A DNA stretch of 64,000 nucleotides, from assembly GCF_000733295.1 (NCBI RefSeq), contig NZ_JPMI01000177.1, positions 1-64,000 on the forward strand. Direction: 5' to 3'. Source of the DNA: Archangium violaceum Cb vi76. GTDB lineage: Bacteria > Myxococcota > Myxococcia > Myxococcales > Myxococcaceae. The position numbers and the translations under genes were made by a program. Positions within the stretch are counted from its first letter, which is position 1, and every line of letters starts with the position of its first letter. The notes under the pieces are model-generated. The model saw nothing but the letters and a program-made list of their open reading frames with translations. It was not told the origin of the DNA and searched no databases. Below are positions 8,680 through 16,326 of this stretch, one piece after another.

Positions 8680-9273
8680 TCAGCGGACCAGTTCCAGGAA
8701 GCTCTCGGTGGGCATCCAGAGGGAGGAGAGCTCGAGCGGGAGCGAGTGGAAGGGCTCGGCGCGGACGATGGAGTCGCCCTCGTAGGTGTCGACGAGGAGC
8801 CAGCCGCGCTTGACGCGCTGGAAGACCTCGAGCGTGCGGGCGGCGGGGTCCACGAGCCACACGTGGGAGACACCGGCGCGAGCGTAGGCGGGCAGCTTGC
8901 GGGTGCGATCCAACGCGGCGGTGGAGGGCGTGAGGACCTCGCAGATCCAATCCGGGGCGAGCGTGAGGAAGGGCTCATCGGGCGTGGGGGCCTCGGAGAG
9001 CCGATCGCGGCGCCAGCCGGCGAGGTCGGGGACGAGCACATCGCGGCCGAGACGGAGCTCGGGAGCGCGGAGGAAGCACCAGCGGCCGGAGCCCCCGCGG
9101 CGGGGATCGAGCCGTTCACCGAGTTCAACTCCCAACATGAAGGCGGCACGGGCCTGACCTGGCGCCGGCCGGGGCGAAGCCACCAGTTCCTCGTCGAGGA
9201 TCTCCCCAACCCATCCCATCGGCAGCGCCTCGAGAGCCGAGTAAGCCGCCTGGCTGTTGCACATCGGAATCAC
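8680..9273 (-). CDS. Uma2 (DUF820) family restriction-endonuclease-fold protein
   Basis: 197 residues from GTG 9273, which has GGAGGA five bases upstream; ATG 9264 is an internal alternative. The family core is clear: LVPDLAGWRRD (catalytic Asp), DWICEVLTPSTAALDRTRKLPAYARAGV written in pieces as ICEVLTPST (catalytic Glu) and KLPAYARAGVSHVWLVDP, then LEVF strands. Uma2 proteins are widespread in cyanobacteria and myxobacteria; their nuclease fold is established but biological role is mostly unknown. It sits immediately after mnmE on the same strand with a 91-bp gap and is convergent with the MshEN gene. Confidence 0.85.
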   Translation of the reverse strand: MIPMCNSQAAYSALEALPMGWVGEILDEELVASPRPAPGQARAAFMLGVELGERLDPRRGGSGRWCFLRAPELRLGRDVLVPDLAGWRRDRLSEAPTPDEPFLTLAPDWICEVLTPSTAALDRTRKLPAYARAGVSHVWLVDPAARTLEVFQRVKRGWLLVDTYEGDSIVRAEPFHSLPLELSSLWMPTESFLELVR

Positions 9274-9364
9274 CCTGTCCTCCTCCGGCCCTGGTGAGTG
9301 GGGGCCGGGCAGGGGAAGCATTCTAAGGAGGGGTCTGACACGAGCCGGGCGGTGGGGCGGGTGT

Positions 9365-10807
9365 CTACTTACCGATACAGAAGCGCTGGAAGATGGCGTC
9401 GAGGAGGGCCTCGGAAGCGGAGGTTCCGGAGACCTCGCCGAGGGACTCGAGGGCGAGGCCGACTTCACCGGAGACGACCTCGAGGGTGGAGAAGCGGCAG
9501 GCGCGCTCGGCGCGGGAGAGGGCGTCAGCGGTGCGGCGAAGGGCATCGGCATGACGTTCGGAGACGAGGGCGACGGCGGAGGGAGCGCCGCCGCCCCACA
9601 AGCGCGAGAGCATCTGGGAGCGGAGCGATTCAACCCCTTCGCCCGTCAACCCACTGACCGCCAAGGCGGACCCACGGCCAGAACCCCTCTCCCCCCGGGA
9701 GAGGGACGGGGTGAGGGTGCCCGCATCCCGGGTTGAGCCCGAGTCAATCCCCTCTCCCTCTGGGAGAGGGTCAGGGTGAGGGTCAGCGCGTTCCCGAGAC
9801 CCACGGACATCACACTTCCCCGCGACAAGAAGAACAGGAGTGGCCCCCGCGTCACGAAGCCACCGCTGTGCCTCGTCTCCACTGGCCTCTGGGGGAAGCA
9901 CGAGCACGGCGAGGTCGACAGCGGCGAGCACCTCGCGAGTGCGAGCAATCCCCAGCGCCTCCACGCGTCCTGGGGCCTCGCGAAGCCCGGCGGTATCGAG
10001 CAACACCACACCGAGCCCCTCCCACTCGACACGGGCCTCCAACACATCGCGAGTGGTCCCCGGCTCCTCATCGACGAGCGCGCGCTGTTCCCCCAGGAGC
10101 CGGTTGAACAGCGTGCTCTTCCCCGCGTTCACGGGCCCATACAGGGCGACACGGGCCCCCCGGCGCACGAGCCGTCCACGGCCCACCTCGGCGAGCAGGG
10201 AATCCGCGGTGCTCCGCAACTCGGAGACACGGGCCTCCATGCCCGCATCGGCGCCCTCGGCCTCCTCGGGAAAATTCAGTACTCCCTCGAGGTCCGCATG
10301 GAGCGAGCGCAGGGGCTCCTCCAGCCCGCGGACGCGAGCGGCGAGCGCCCCCGCCAGTCCCGCCGCCGCGGCGCGCACGGCGGCCTCGGAGTCGGCGGCG
10401 ACGAGGTCGGCGACGGCCTCGGCGCGGGTGAGGTCGATGCGGCCATGAAGGAAGGCGCGGCGGGTGAACTCCCCGGGTCCGGCGTGGCGCACGGCGGGAT
10501 GCTCCAGGGCGCGAGCGAGCAACATGCGCAGGAGACGAGGACTCCCATGGGCCTGGAGCTCGACGACATCCTCGCCGGTGAACGAATGAGGAGCGCGGAA
10601 GAAGAGGAACAGCCCCTCATCGAGCGCGGCGCCGGAGGAATCGACGAAGGAGGCGAGGTAGGCGTGCCGGGGAGTGGGCGAAGCGGGCACGCCGGGGGCG
10701 AGCATGCGGCCCACCTCGAGGGAGGCGGGGCCGGAGAGGCGGAGGATGCCGACGGCGCCGGCGGTGGGGGCGGTGGCGAGCGCGGCGAGGGTGGCGGGGG
10801 AGCTCAT
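9365..10807 (-). CDS. mnmE: tRNA uridine-5-carboxymethylaminomethyl(34) synthesis GTPase MnmE, with in-frame repeat insertion
   Basis: 480 residues; the usual length is about 450-460. MnmE with MnmG modifies U34 of certain tRNAs using a formyl-folate one-carbon unit. Visible: N-terminal folate-binding domain (SFTGEDVVELQAHG, ~75-88), helical domain, GTPase motifs GPVNAGKS (224-231), TTRD (251-254), DTAG (271-274), and the C-terminal CIGK (477-480) needed for chemistry. G4 reads GKCD (330-333) instead of N/TKxD. Between G4 and the G5 region, residues ~341-378 are translations of two REP-like elements, which explains the extra length while keeping frame. Start ATG 10807 follows the beta-helix lipoprotein gene by 25 bases on the same strand; no strong ribosome-binding site is visible. 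Confidence 0.97.
   Translation of the reverse strand: MSSPATLAALATAPTAGAVGILRLSGPASLEVGRMLAPGVPASPTPRHAYLASFVDSSGAALDEGLFLFFRAPHSFTGEDVVELQAHGSPRLLRMLLARALEHPAVRHAGPGEFTRRAFLHGRIDLTRAEAVADLVAADSEAAVRAAAAGLAGALAARVRGLEEPLRSLHADLEGVLNFPEEAEGADAGMEARVSELRSTADSLLAEVGRGRLVRRGARVALYGPVNAGKSTLFNRLLGEQRALVDEEPGTTRDVLEARVEWEGLGVVLLDTAGLREAPGRVEALGIARTREVLAAVDLAVLVLPPEASGDEAQRWLRDAGATPVLLVAGKCDVRGSRERADPHPDPLPEGEGIDSGSTRDAGTLTPSLSRGERGSGRGSALAVSGLTGEGVESLRSQMLSRLWGGGAPSAVALVSERHADALRRTADALSRAERACRFSTLEVVSGEVGLALESLGEVSGTSASEALLDAIFQRFCIGK
9684..9782 (+). repeat. Pair of REP-like palindromic elements inside mnmE
   Basis: Two direct copies, 9684-9717 and 9749-9782, of the family CCCTCTCCC-loop-GGGAGAGGG plus tail (GGGGTGAGGG or AGGGTGAGGG), separated by 31 bases containing CCCGGGTT. 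On the mnmE coding strand they read DPHPDPLPEGEG and TLTPSLSRGERG, the translation typical of this element. The insertion is a multiple of three and leaves mnmE open. Confidence 0.9.
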
Positions 10808-10832
10808 GGAAGGGTGCCCCCGCGAGGGGGGA

Positions 10833-12002
10833 CTACAGGCCGGTGGGAGAGGCGGGGGAGTGGAAGTTCTCGTCGTAGCAACCGTTGCAGGACACGATGC
10901 CATTGCCATCGGCCTTGCCACCACGGAGTTGGGAGGTGGCGATGCGGATGGAGTACCCCTCGGAGGAGCGCAGGGTCTGGGTAGAGCCCGAGAGGGTGGA
11001 GCGCTGCACGTCCACGACTCGAGCGGAGTCGGAGCGCAGGGTCTCCAGGGCGCGAGCCTGCTGACCCGAGGGGCCGGAGCCCGAGAGGGTGCTGTCGCGG
11101 ACGGAAGCGGGGGAGGAGGCCAGGCGCAGGCCGACGGACACACCGCCGTCGGAGCCGGAGACCTCGGCGCGCACGAGCACGAGGCGGGAGCCCTCGGCCT
11201 CGACGCCCAGGGCCTCCGAGCCGCCCTGGCCCATGGCCGAGGAGTCCCACAGCTCCAGGGCGCCCCCGTGCACGGAGACGCCGGTGGCCCGGGCTCCGCC
11301 CTGGGCGAGGAACGTGGAGCCGGACACCTTCACGGAGCAGCCCTCGCAGGAGAAGCCCACGGTCTCGCCGCGGGAGGACACGGCACTCACCTGCACGCGC
11401 TCGAAGCCACCGGTGCCGGGGCCCGCGGTGGACAGCAGCCCCACGGTGCGCGAGGAGCCCTCGCGGGCCACGGCCACCACATCGCGGGCGCGGAACAGGG
11501 ACGAGGGATTGGAGAGGGCCACGGCCTCGCCGGAGCCCCCGAGGTGCTCCACGGTGAGGGAGCGCAGCTCGGTATGGTCCGTGGTCACCACGGTGGGGCC
11601 GGCGGCGCGGGAGCGCACGGTGGTGAGCTGCTGTCCGGCGCCCTGCACGTGGATGTACGGGCGCAGCTGAATCCCCTGGGTGCCGAGGTCATACACGCCG
11701 GGCTCGAGGAAGAGGAGCCAGGGCTCCTCGGCGGAGACCTTCGTGATGGACTGGAGGGCGTTGCGCAGGTTCTCGCCGCCGATGAGGGGCGAGTCCCCCG
11801 GGGGAACGACGCGGATGCGGGCGAAGTTGCCGGGAGGCCCCATGGGCCCGGTGTCTCCCTTGGCACCCGGCTCACCGCGAGGCCCGGGGACGGACTCACC
11901 GGAGGCGCCCGGCTCTCCCTTGGGACCGGGGTCACCCTTGCCTCCACAACCGGAGGCGGAGACGAGCAGGACGAACAAGGGGAGGACGACGAGGCGCCGC
12001 AT
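10833..12002 (-). CDS. Lipoprotein with collagen-like Gly-X-Y stem and right-handed beta-helix
   Basis: 389 residues. A lipoprotein signal (VLPLFVLLVSASGC, Cys19) is followed by about eleven Gly-X-Y triplets (GDPGPKGEPGAS, short break at GESVP, then GPRGEPGAKGDTGPMGPP) to about residue 58. The rest is a repetitive beta-helix-like domain, rich in Ser/Gly/Val with short turns (STAGPGTGGFERVQV, GCSVKVSGSTF), typical of Pectate_lyase_3/right-handed parallel beta-helix surface proteins. Two CxxC-like pairs occur (CEGC, CNGC). It is probably an outer-membrane-anchored surface fibre; substrate unknown. It sits between the jag-side small gene and mnmE, interrupting an otherwise housekeeping gene string, with a 264-bp upstream gap (12003-12266). 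Confidence 0.85.
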   Translation of the reverse strand: MRRLVVLPLFVLLVSASGCGGKGDPGPKGEPGASGESVPGPRGEPGAKGDTGPMGPPGNFARIRVVPPGDSPLIGGENLRNALQSITKVSAEEPWLLFLEPGVYDLGTQGIQLRPYIHVQGAGQQLTTVRSRAAGPTVVTTDHTELRSLTVEHLGGSGEAVALSNPSSLFRARDVVAVAREGSSRTVGLLSTAGPGTGGFERVQVSAVSSRGETVGFSCEGCSVKVSGSTFLAQGGARATGVSVHGGALELWDSSAMGQGGSEALGVEAEGSRLVLVRAEVSGSDGGVSVGLRLASSPASVRDSTLSGSGPSGQQARALETLRSDSARVVDVQRSTLSGSTQTLRSSEGYSIRIATSQLRGGKADGNGIVSCNGCYDENFHSPASPTGL

Positions 12003-12244
12003 GCGAGAGGCCTCCTGAGCCCCGGAGGGGCATGGCCCGCCGGAACCCTTCCAGCGGGAAGCCTCCAGGAACTAGGCGCGCCCGCTCGCCGCGTCCATCG
12101 GACCCGGGGCGGGGCGCGGCCAGGAGACGCTCGGAACGTCCACCAGCGGCGCCCCGCGCGGGTGCGAGCCCACCGGCCGACACCTACCCGGGACCGAGGG
12201 ACATCGCCCCGGGAGACGAGCCCTCGGGGACGAGACGAGTCCCC

Positions 12245-12287
12245 GGGGACGTCAGCCGCGGGGACGTCAGCCGCGGGGACTCTGCGC
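12245..12287. repeat. 15-bp tandem repeat at the 3' end of a small gene
   Basis: GGGGACGTCAGCCGC occurs at 12245-12259 and 12260-12274, followed by a partial third copy (GGGGACTCTGCGC). The stop codon of the leftward small gene (12267-12269) lies in the second unit. The upstream 12050-12245 is rich in CGGGG/CCCCG runs and holds no gene I can support. Confidence 0.8.
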
Positions 12288-12497
12288 GGGAATGGAGCCG
12301 CGGGCGGCGCGCTCGACGCTCTCGCGGTTCTCCTCGATGTACTTCTCGACCGCGGCGTCCTCCAGCTCCAGATCGCGGAGCACGCCGGGGTAGACGAACT
12401 TGAAGGCCGGGGACTCCTCGTCCCCGCGCAGCCGGAAGCTCATCTTCATCACGGCGGCGCCGTATAGCTTGTCCTTGAGCGACTTGGCCTTGCCCAT
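12267..12497 (-). CDS. Small conserved protein in the jag-yidC cluster
   Basis: 76 residues, starting MGKAKSLKDKLYGAAVMKMSFRLRG, basic at first and acidic later (LRDLELEDAAVEKYIEENRESVERAA), probably mostly helical. No domain recognised. ATG 12497 has AAAGGG upstream. It lies 32 bases after the jag stop on the same strand and is probably co-transcribed with yidC-jag. The C-terminal ARGSIPAQSPRG is encoded by the edge of a 15-bp tandem repeat, so this tail may vary between strains. Confidence 0.7.
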   Translation of the reverse strand: MGKAKSLKDKLYGAAVMKMSFRLRGDEESPAFKFVYPGVLRDLELEDAAVEKYIEENRESVERAARGSIPAQSPRG

Positions 12498-12529
12498 GGA
12501 ATGCCCTTTCGTCGGTGGGCCCCGAGGGC

Positions 12530-13306
12530 CTAGCCCTCGAGGTCGTCCTCGTCATCGTCGTCCGGCAGCATGCTCCGCTTGGGGAGCGGGGCGGGCTTCT
12601 CCGGAGTGAACACCACGCGCCGGTTGCGGCCCTCGCCCTCGCAAGAGACCTTCACCCCCGGCACACCCTCTACTGCTTTCAGGACGCGCGCGCGGTCATC
12701 TTGCTTCACTGTAACGAGGGCATAGAAGCGGCCCAGCGAGGCCGACTTCTCGGCCAGCTTGCGAGCCACCTCGCGCAGGGAGGCATCCTCGGCCACCTCC
12801 AGGGAGCGCTCATCCGACTCGGACACACGGGCCGGGGCGGCGGGCGCCTTGGCGTGCGGGGGGGCCTGCTGGGCGCCCCGGGCGGGCTTGGGCTGCCGGG
12901 GCGCGGGCGCGGCGGCCGGGGGAGCGGGCTGCGGCGCGGGCACGGCGGGCTGAGCGGCGGCGGCGGCCTGCTCGCGCTTCAACCGCTCGCTGCGGGGCTC
13001 GGGGTGGACGCCGGCGCCCACCAGGAGGAAGCGCCGCTCGGAGCCCGGGCGGTGGAGCATCTTGTTGAGGAGGAACTGGAGCGAGTCCACCACCTGGCTG
13101 CGCTTGCCCGGCTCCACTCCGGGAGGGGGCTCGCCCTGGAAGTGCAGGGCGACGGAGAGGCTGCCATCGCTGGCGTCCTTGAAGTCGAGCCGGGCGGGGA
13201 AGCCCATCATGCCGAGGATGTCGGTGAGCAGCCGCTCCACGCGGAGGCGCATGTCCGAGCCGCCCGCGGGAGTGGAAGTGGACGGAGGTGCCTGCACGTC
13301 GCTCAC
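12530..13306 (-). CDS. jag: Jag/KhpB-like RNA-binding protein (R3H domain degenerate)
   Basis: 258 residues from GTG 13306, whose GTGA overlaps the yidC stop. Residues ~18-95 form a KH-like domain (MRLRVERLLTDILGMMGFPARL, then SQVVDSLQFLLNKML); a ~75-residue Ala/Pro-rich linker follows; the last ~95 residues align with the R3H region of Jag (REVARKLAEKSASLGRFYALVTVKQDDRARVLKAVEG read in pieces, then VKVSCEGEGRNRRVVFTP). The Arg-x3-His signature itself is not present: the His position is occupied by another residue. The C-terminus is very acidic (DDDDEDDLEG). Position behind yidC is the conserved one. Function in other bacteria: RNA binding affecting cell envelope growth. Confidence 0.88.
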   Translation of the reverse strand: MSDVQAPPSTSTPAGGSDMRLRVERLLTDILGMMGFPARLDFKDASDGSLSVALHFQGEPPPGVEPGKRSQVVDSLQFLLNKMLHRPGSERRFLLVGAGVHPEPRSERLKREQAAAAAQPAVPAPQPAPPAAAPAPRQPKPARGAQQAPPHAKAPAAPARVSESDERSLEVAEDASLREVARKLAEKSASLGRFYALVTVKQDDRARVLKAVEGVPGVKVSCEGEGRNRRVVFTPEKPAPLPKRSMLPDDDDEDDLEG

Positions 13307-15156
13307 TTGCGCTTGCCTCCCGCCGTGGCCGTGGCCGTGCCCGCTGGCAGTCCGCCAGACCCGCCGCCCTTGTGCTCCTTGCTCTCCAGCCACTTCCTCA
13401 GCCCGTACTGCTGGGCGATGGAGAGGAGGTTGTTGGTGAAGATGTAGAGCGCCAGGCCCGCCGGGTAGTTGAGCAGCGTGGCGGTGAAGAGGATGGGGAC
13501 GAACCAGGTCATGATTTTGGCCTGGGTCGGGTCACCCATCTGCGGCTGGAGCTTCTGGGTGATGATCATGCTGATGCCCAGCGCCAGCGGCAGGATGTAG
13601 GTGGGGTCCTTGAAGGTCAGGTCGCGCCACACCGGGCCGAAGAAGGGCTCCTGGTAGATGTCGTAGCTGTTGCGCAGGGCGGTGAAGAGGGCGATCCACA
13701 CCGGCATCTGGATGAGCATGGGGAGGCAGCCGCCGAGCGGGTTCACCTTGGCCTCCTGATAGAGCTTCATCATCTCCATGTTCTGGCGCTCGCGGTCGTC
13801 CGCGTACTTCTTGCGCAGCTCCTCGACGCGGGGCTGGAGCTTCTTCATGGCCTCCATGCTCACCATGGAGCGGTGGGTGAGGGGCAGGAGGATGAGCTTC
13901 ACCAGCACGGTGAGCAGGATGATGGCCACGCCCCAGTTGCCCGAGAGGCCGTGGAAGAACTTCATGACGCCCACCAGCAGCTTGGCGATGACGGCCCACA
14001 TGCCGTAGTCGATGGTCTCGGTGAGCTGGGGCTTGTAGGCGGTGGCGGCCAGGCCGGTGGCGTCGCGCAGGGCCTGTCCGGGCACGGCGGCGAGCAGATC
14101 ATCCTCCTTGGGCCCGAAGTAGCCGCCGAAGCGCAGCGTCACCGTCTCGCCGGCGGCCACGGTGAGCGGGAAGCTGGCGGTGACACCGCGCACCGTGGGG
14201 GTGGCCACGAAGTCGCAGCGGCCCTGCAGGGGGCCATCCAGCGGGTAGAGCGCGGAGAGGAAGTACTGCTGATCAATGCCGAAGTAGTGCACCGGGCCGC
14301 GCGACTCCTCGGCGTCCGGCGCGCTCTGCTCGGGAGCCAGCTTGTGCTTCTCCTCACCCACGTGGCACGAGGCGTAGCTGAGGTTGCCCACGCCGCCGAA
14401 GAAGGACGGGGCGTGCTCGTTGTTCGGGTCGATGGCGCGGTTGTAGTGCACCTGCAGCTCGCCGGTGGCCGCCTGCGCCGAGGTGTTCTTCACCTGCAGC
14501 GTGTAGAGCAGCTCGAAGCCCTCGCGGGGCCACTGCAGGCTCTTGGTCACCTCCCACGGGCCCTGGCGGGCGGTGAAGAGGGTGCCGCCGGGGGTGCCCG
14601 TCTCGGCCACGGCGTAGCGCGCGTCGGCCGCCAGGGGCGCGGGGCCGGTGATGGACACGGACAGCGGCAGGGGCTGGCCGGCCACCGGCTGCGCCAGGTT
14701 CATCTGCGGCGGAGGCGGCACGTTGCCCCCGAAGAGCAGCTTGTAGCCCTCGGCGATGGACACCTGGCCCTGCTCGCGCATCTTCTGGCCCTGGAGCTCG
14801 GCCGACACGAGGCCCGCGCCCTGGGTGGAGAAGGAGTAGCGGGCCCACTCGCGCTGGAAGTCGAGCGTGCGCACCGGCGGGGGCGGCGTCGCCTCGGCGG
14901 CGGCCACGGGGGCCTCCGAGCCCGTCCCAGTGGACGGCGTCCCGGTGGTGTCCGCCCCCGCGGTGGGAGCGGCCGTGCCGGCGTCGGTGCCGGCCACCAC
15001 CTGCCCCGCGTCCGCGCCTCCGGCCTGGGGCGGCGGCCCCTGCGGGGCGAAGAAATAGGTGTAGGCGAAGGTGAGCGCCATCGCGAGGGCGAGCGCCACC
15101 ATCAGTCGCCGCTGGGAGTCAGCCGAGTGGGGCGAGAGCGGATCCAGATCGTTCAT
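13303..15156 (-). CDS. yidC: Membrane protein insertase YidC
   Basis: 617 residues. YidC inserts and folds inner-membrane proteins alone or with Sec. Order: N-terminal membrane anchor (LMVALALAMALTFAYTYFFAP), a Pro/Ala/Thr-rich linker, the large periplasmic beta domain (~residues 100-380), then the conserved insertase core with five membrane segments (GNWGVAIILLTVLVKLILLPL, LPMLIQMPVWIALFTALRNS, YILPLALGISMIITQKLQ, and the last helix LLNYPAGLALYIFTNNLLS). The conserved Arg lies in the motif LTHRSMVSMEAMKKLQP region. The tail is Gly/Lys-rich, as usual for ribosome contact. It starts 17 bases after yidD. Confidence 0.97.
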   Translation of the reverse strand: MNDLDPLSPHSADSQRRLMVALALAMALTFAYTYFFAPQGPPPQAGGADAGQVVAGTDAGTAAPTAGADTTGTPSTGTGSEAPVAAAEATPPPPVRTLDFQREWARYSFSTQGAGLVSAELQGQKMREQGQVSIAEGYKLLFGGNVPPPPQMNLAQPVAGQPLPLSVSITGPAPLAADARYAVAETGTPGGTLFTARQGPWEVTKSLQWPREGFELLYTLQVKNTSAQAATGELQVHYNRAIDPNNEHAPSFFGGVGNLSYASCHVGEEKHKLAPEQSAPDAEESRGPVHYFGIDQQYFLSALYPLDGPLQGRCDFVATPTVRGVTASFPLTVAAGETVTLRFGGYFGPKEDDLLAAVPGQALRDATGLAATAYKPQLTETIDYGMWAVIAKLLVGVMKFFHGLSGNWGVAIILLTVLVKLILLPLTHRSMVSMEAMKKLQPRVEELRKKYADDRERQNMEMMKLYQEAKVNPLGGCLPMLIQMPVWIALFTALRNSYDIYQEPFFGPVWRDLTFKDPTYILPLALGISMIITQKLQPQMGDPTQAKIMTWFVPILFTATLLNYPAGLALYIFTNNLLSIAQQYGLRKWLESKEHKGGGSGGLPAGTATATAGGKRK

Positions 15157-15172
15157 AGGGAGAGGGGAGCCG

Positions 15173-15391
15173 TCAGGGCACCGGGTCGAAGCCGCCCGGG
15201 TGGAAGGGTTGGCAGCGCAGCAGGCGCCAGAGGGTGAGGCGGGAGCCGCGCAGGGCCCCGTGCTTGTGGAGGGCCTGGAGGGCGTACGAGGAACAGGAGG
15301 GGTGGAAGCGGCAGGCCGGGGGGAGCAGGGGCGAGAGGAAGCGCCGGTAGAAGCGGATGGGCAGCGCGAGCAGCCAGGCGAGAGGGCTCAT
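15173..15391 (-). CDS. yidD: Membrane protein insertion efficiency factor YidD
   Basis: 72 residues from ATG 15391, overlapping the rnpA stop by four bases (ATGA). The canonical YidD pattern is complete: an amphipathic N-terminus ([17 protein letters not shown]), [30 protein letters not shown] and the terminal GGFDPVP. YidD assists YidC-dependent membrane protein insertion. It sits between rnpA and yidC as in most bacteria. Confidence 0.96.
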   Translation of the reverse strand: MSPLAWLLALPIRFYRRFLSPLLPPACRFHPSCSSYALQALHKHGALRGSRLTLWRLLRCQPFHPGGFDPVP

Positions 15392-15789
15392 CGGGTGGAC
15401 TCCCGGGGGCCGGACGGAAACAACCTCTGCAGCTTGCGGGTGATGCCATCGAAGGCGCGAGACAGGTCCGTGAACGACGCATCCTTGGCGGACTGGCGCA
15501 CGACCAGGACTACGTCCACACCGGAGGGCCATTGCCCACGACGCTTGCGGAACAGCTCCCGGAGGAGCCTGCGCAGGCGGGCACGCTCCACGGCATTGCC
15601 CACCTTGCTGGAGACGGTCAGGCCCACGCGGCTGTAGGGCCGGGCGTTGGGCCGGGCGAGTCCCAGGAGGCTGTCAGAGGGAAGCTTCTGACCCTTCTCC
15701 TGGACCTCGAGGAACTCGCGCCGGGTAAGCAGGCGCAGGGCCTTGGGAAAGCGCTCGTCGCGAGGTGGCGCCTGGCCCTCGGCCTTCAC
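15388..15789 (-). CDS. rnpA: Ribonuclease P protein component
   Basis: 133 residues from GTG 15789, 13 bases after rpmH. RnpA helps the RNase P RNA bind precursor tRNA. The family core [28 protein letters not shown] is present (written here in full as two parts: [14 protein letters not shown] and [14 protein letters not shown]); note that the usual RNR motif reads RAR. A Phe-Thr-Arg-Arg-Phe-type strand appears as LTRREFLEV. The upstream open frame runs far beyond 15789 but overlaps rpmH, so it is not used. Confidence 0.95.
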   Translation of the reverse strand: MKAEGQAPPRDERFPKALRLLTRREFLEVQEKGQKLPSDSLLGLARPNARPYSRVGLTVSSKVGNAVERARLRRLLRELFRKRRGQWPSGVDVVLVVRQSAKDASFTDLSRAFDGITRKLQRLFPSGPRESTR

Positions 15790-15802
15790 GCGAGCGTCCC
15801 AG

Positions 15803-15955
15803 CTACTTCTTGTAGGACGACACCACCAGGCGCTTACGGCCCTTGGCGCGGCGGCTCTTGAGCACGTCCTGACCGCCCTTGGTGGAGTTGCGCTTGCGGA
15901 AACCGTGGGTGCGGTTGCGCCGGATCTTCGAGGGTTGATAGGTGCGCTTGGACAC
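15803..15955 (-). CDS. rpmH: 50S ribosomal protein L34
   Basis: 50 residues, starting GTG 15955 and ending TAG 15803-15805, missed by ATG-based scans. The protein begins [20 protein letters not shown] and ends in RLVVSSYKK, the complete L34 signature including THGFRKR and the basic RRAKGRKR segment. AGGAG stands 10 bases before the start (15966-15970 on the reverse strand). It is the first gene of the rpmH-rnpA-yidD-yidC-jag operon and divergent from dnaA. Confidence 0.97.
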   Translation of the reverse strand: MSKRTYQPSKIRRNRTHGFRKRNSTKGGQDVLKSRRAKGRKRLVVSSYKK

Positions 15956-16003
15956 GGCTGGACTCCTGGGACGACGAGACGCCCGAACGTGAAGTGGGCG
16001 CCC

Positions 16004-16012
16004 TTATCCACG
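16004..16012 (+). promoter_or_regulatory. DnaA box
   Basis: TTATCCACG, one mismatch from the consensus TTATCCACA, in the rpmH-dnaA intergenic region (15956-16326). It lies in the leader of the rpmH transcript. I see only this one good box here, so this region may be a regulatory site rather than the full chromosomal origin. Confidence 0.6.
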
Positions 16013-16030
16013 AGACTGAGGAAGGCGGCG

Positions 16031-16059
16031 CTCGTAACCCGATCTCCCACCCAAGTCAA
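16031..16059 (-). promoter_or_regulatory. Candidate sigma-70-type promoter for rpmH operon
   Basis: On the reverse strand TTGACT (16059-16054) and TACGAG (16036-16031) are separated by exactly 17 bases. It would start transcription near 16024, about 70 bases before rpmH, with the DnaA box within the leader. Confidence 0.4.
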
Positions 16060-16250
16060 TGTCGGATCACTCCGGGCTGTCCGGATCTGATGGACCGGCC
16101 CCCTTTTGCGCCCCACACCCGGGGTGAAACGGGCGGGGGGTGGGAAGACTCGCACCACAACCGGTGGGAGGGGGGTGGGGATTCCGGTGGGGGCTGAGAT
16201 CGGACGAGGGGGTGTAGGGTCGCGGAATGACAGGAGGAGGGGCGGCAAAC

Positions 16251-16279
16251 TTGATCGCCCAGGGGGGGCCTGTTAGCAC
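16251..16279 (+). promoter_or_regulatory. Candidate sigma-70-type promoter for dnaA
   Basis: TTGATC (16251-16256) and TAGCAC (16274-16279) are 17 bases apart, placing a start near 16286, about 40 bases before the dnaA GTG. The spacer is G-rich. The -10 match is weak. Confidence 0.35.
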
Positions 16280-16326
16280 GGACGGCCCCCTCCCTGGCGG
16301 CCTCGCCGGGGTCCTGGAGGCCTTTC

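Noticed and set aside
12245-12287. Possible CRISPR-like direct repeat
   Set aside because: Units are only 15 bp, adjacent without spacers, and lie at a gene end: a simple tandem repeat.
10674-12467. 597-residue rightward ORF opposite mnmE and the beta-helix lipoprotein
   Set aside because: Composition is His/Gly/Glu/Arg-rich shadow of the reverse-strand genes; no start signal and no domain, whereas the reverse-strand genes are clear.
13288-15237. 649-residue rightward ORF opposite yidC
   Set aside because: Antisense shadow of yidC; low-complexity, no family, no ribosome-binding site.
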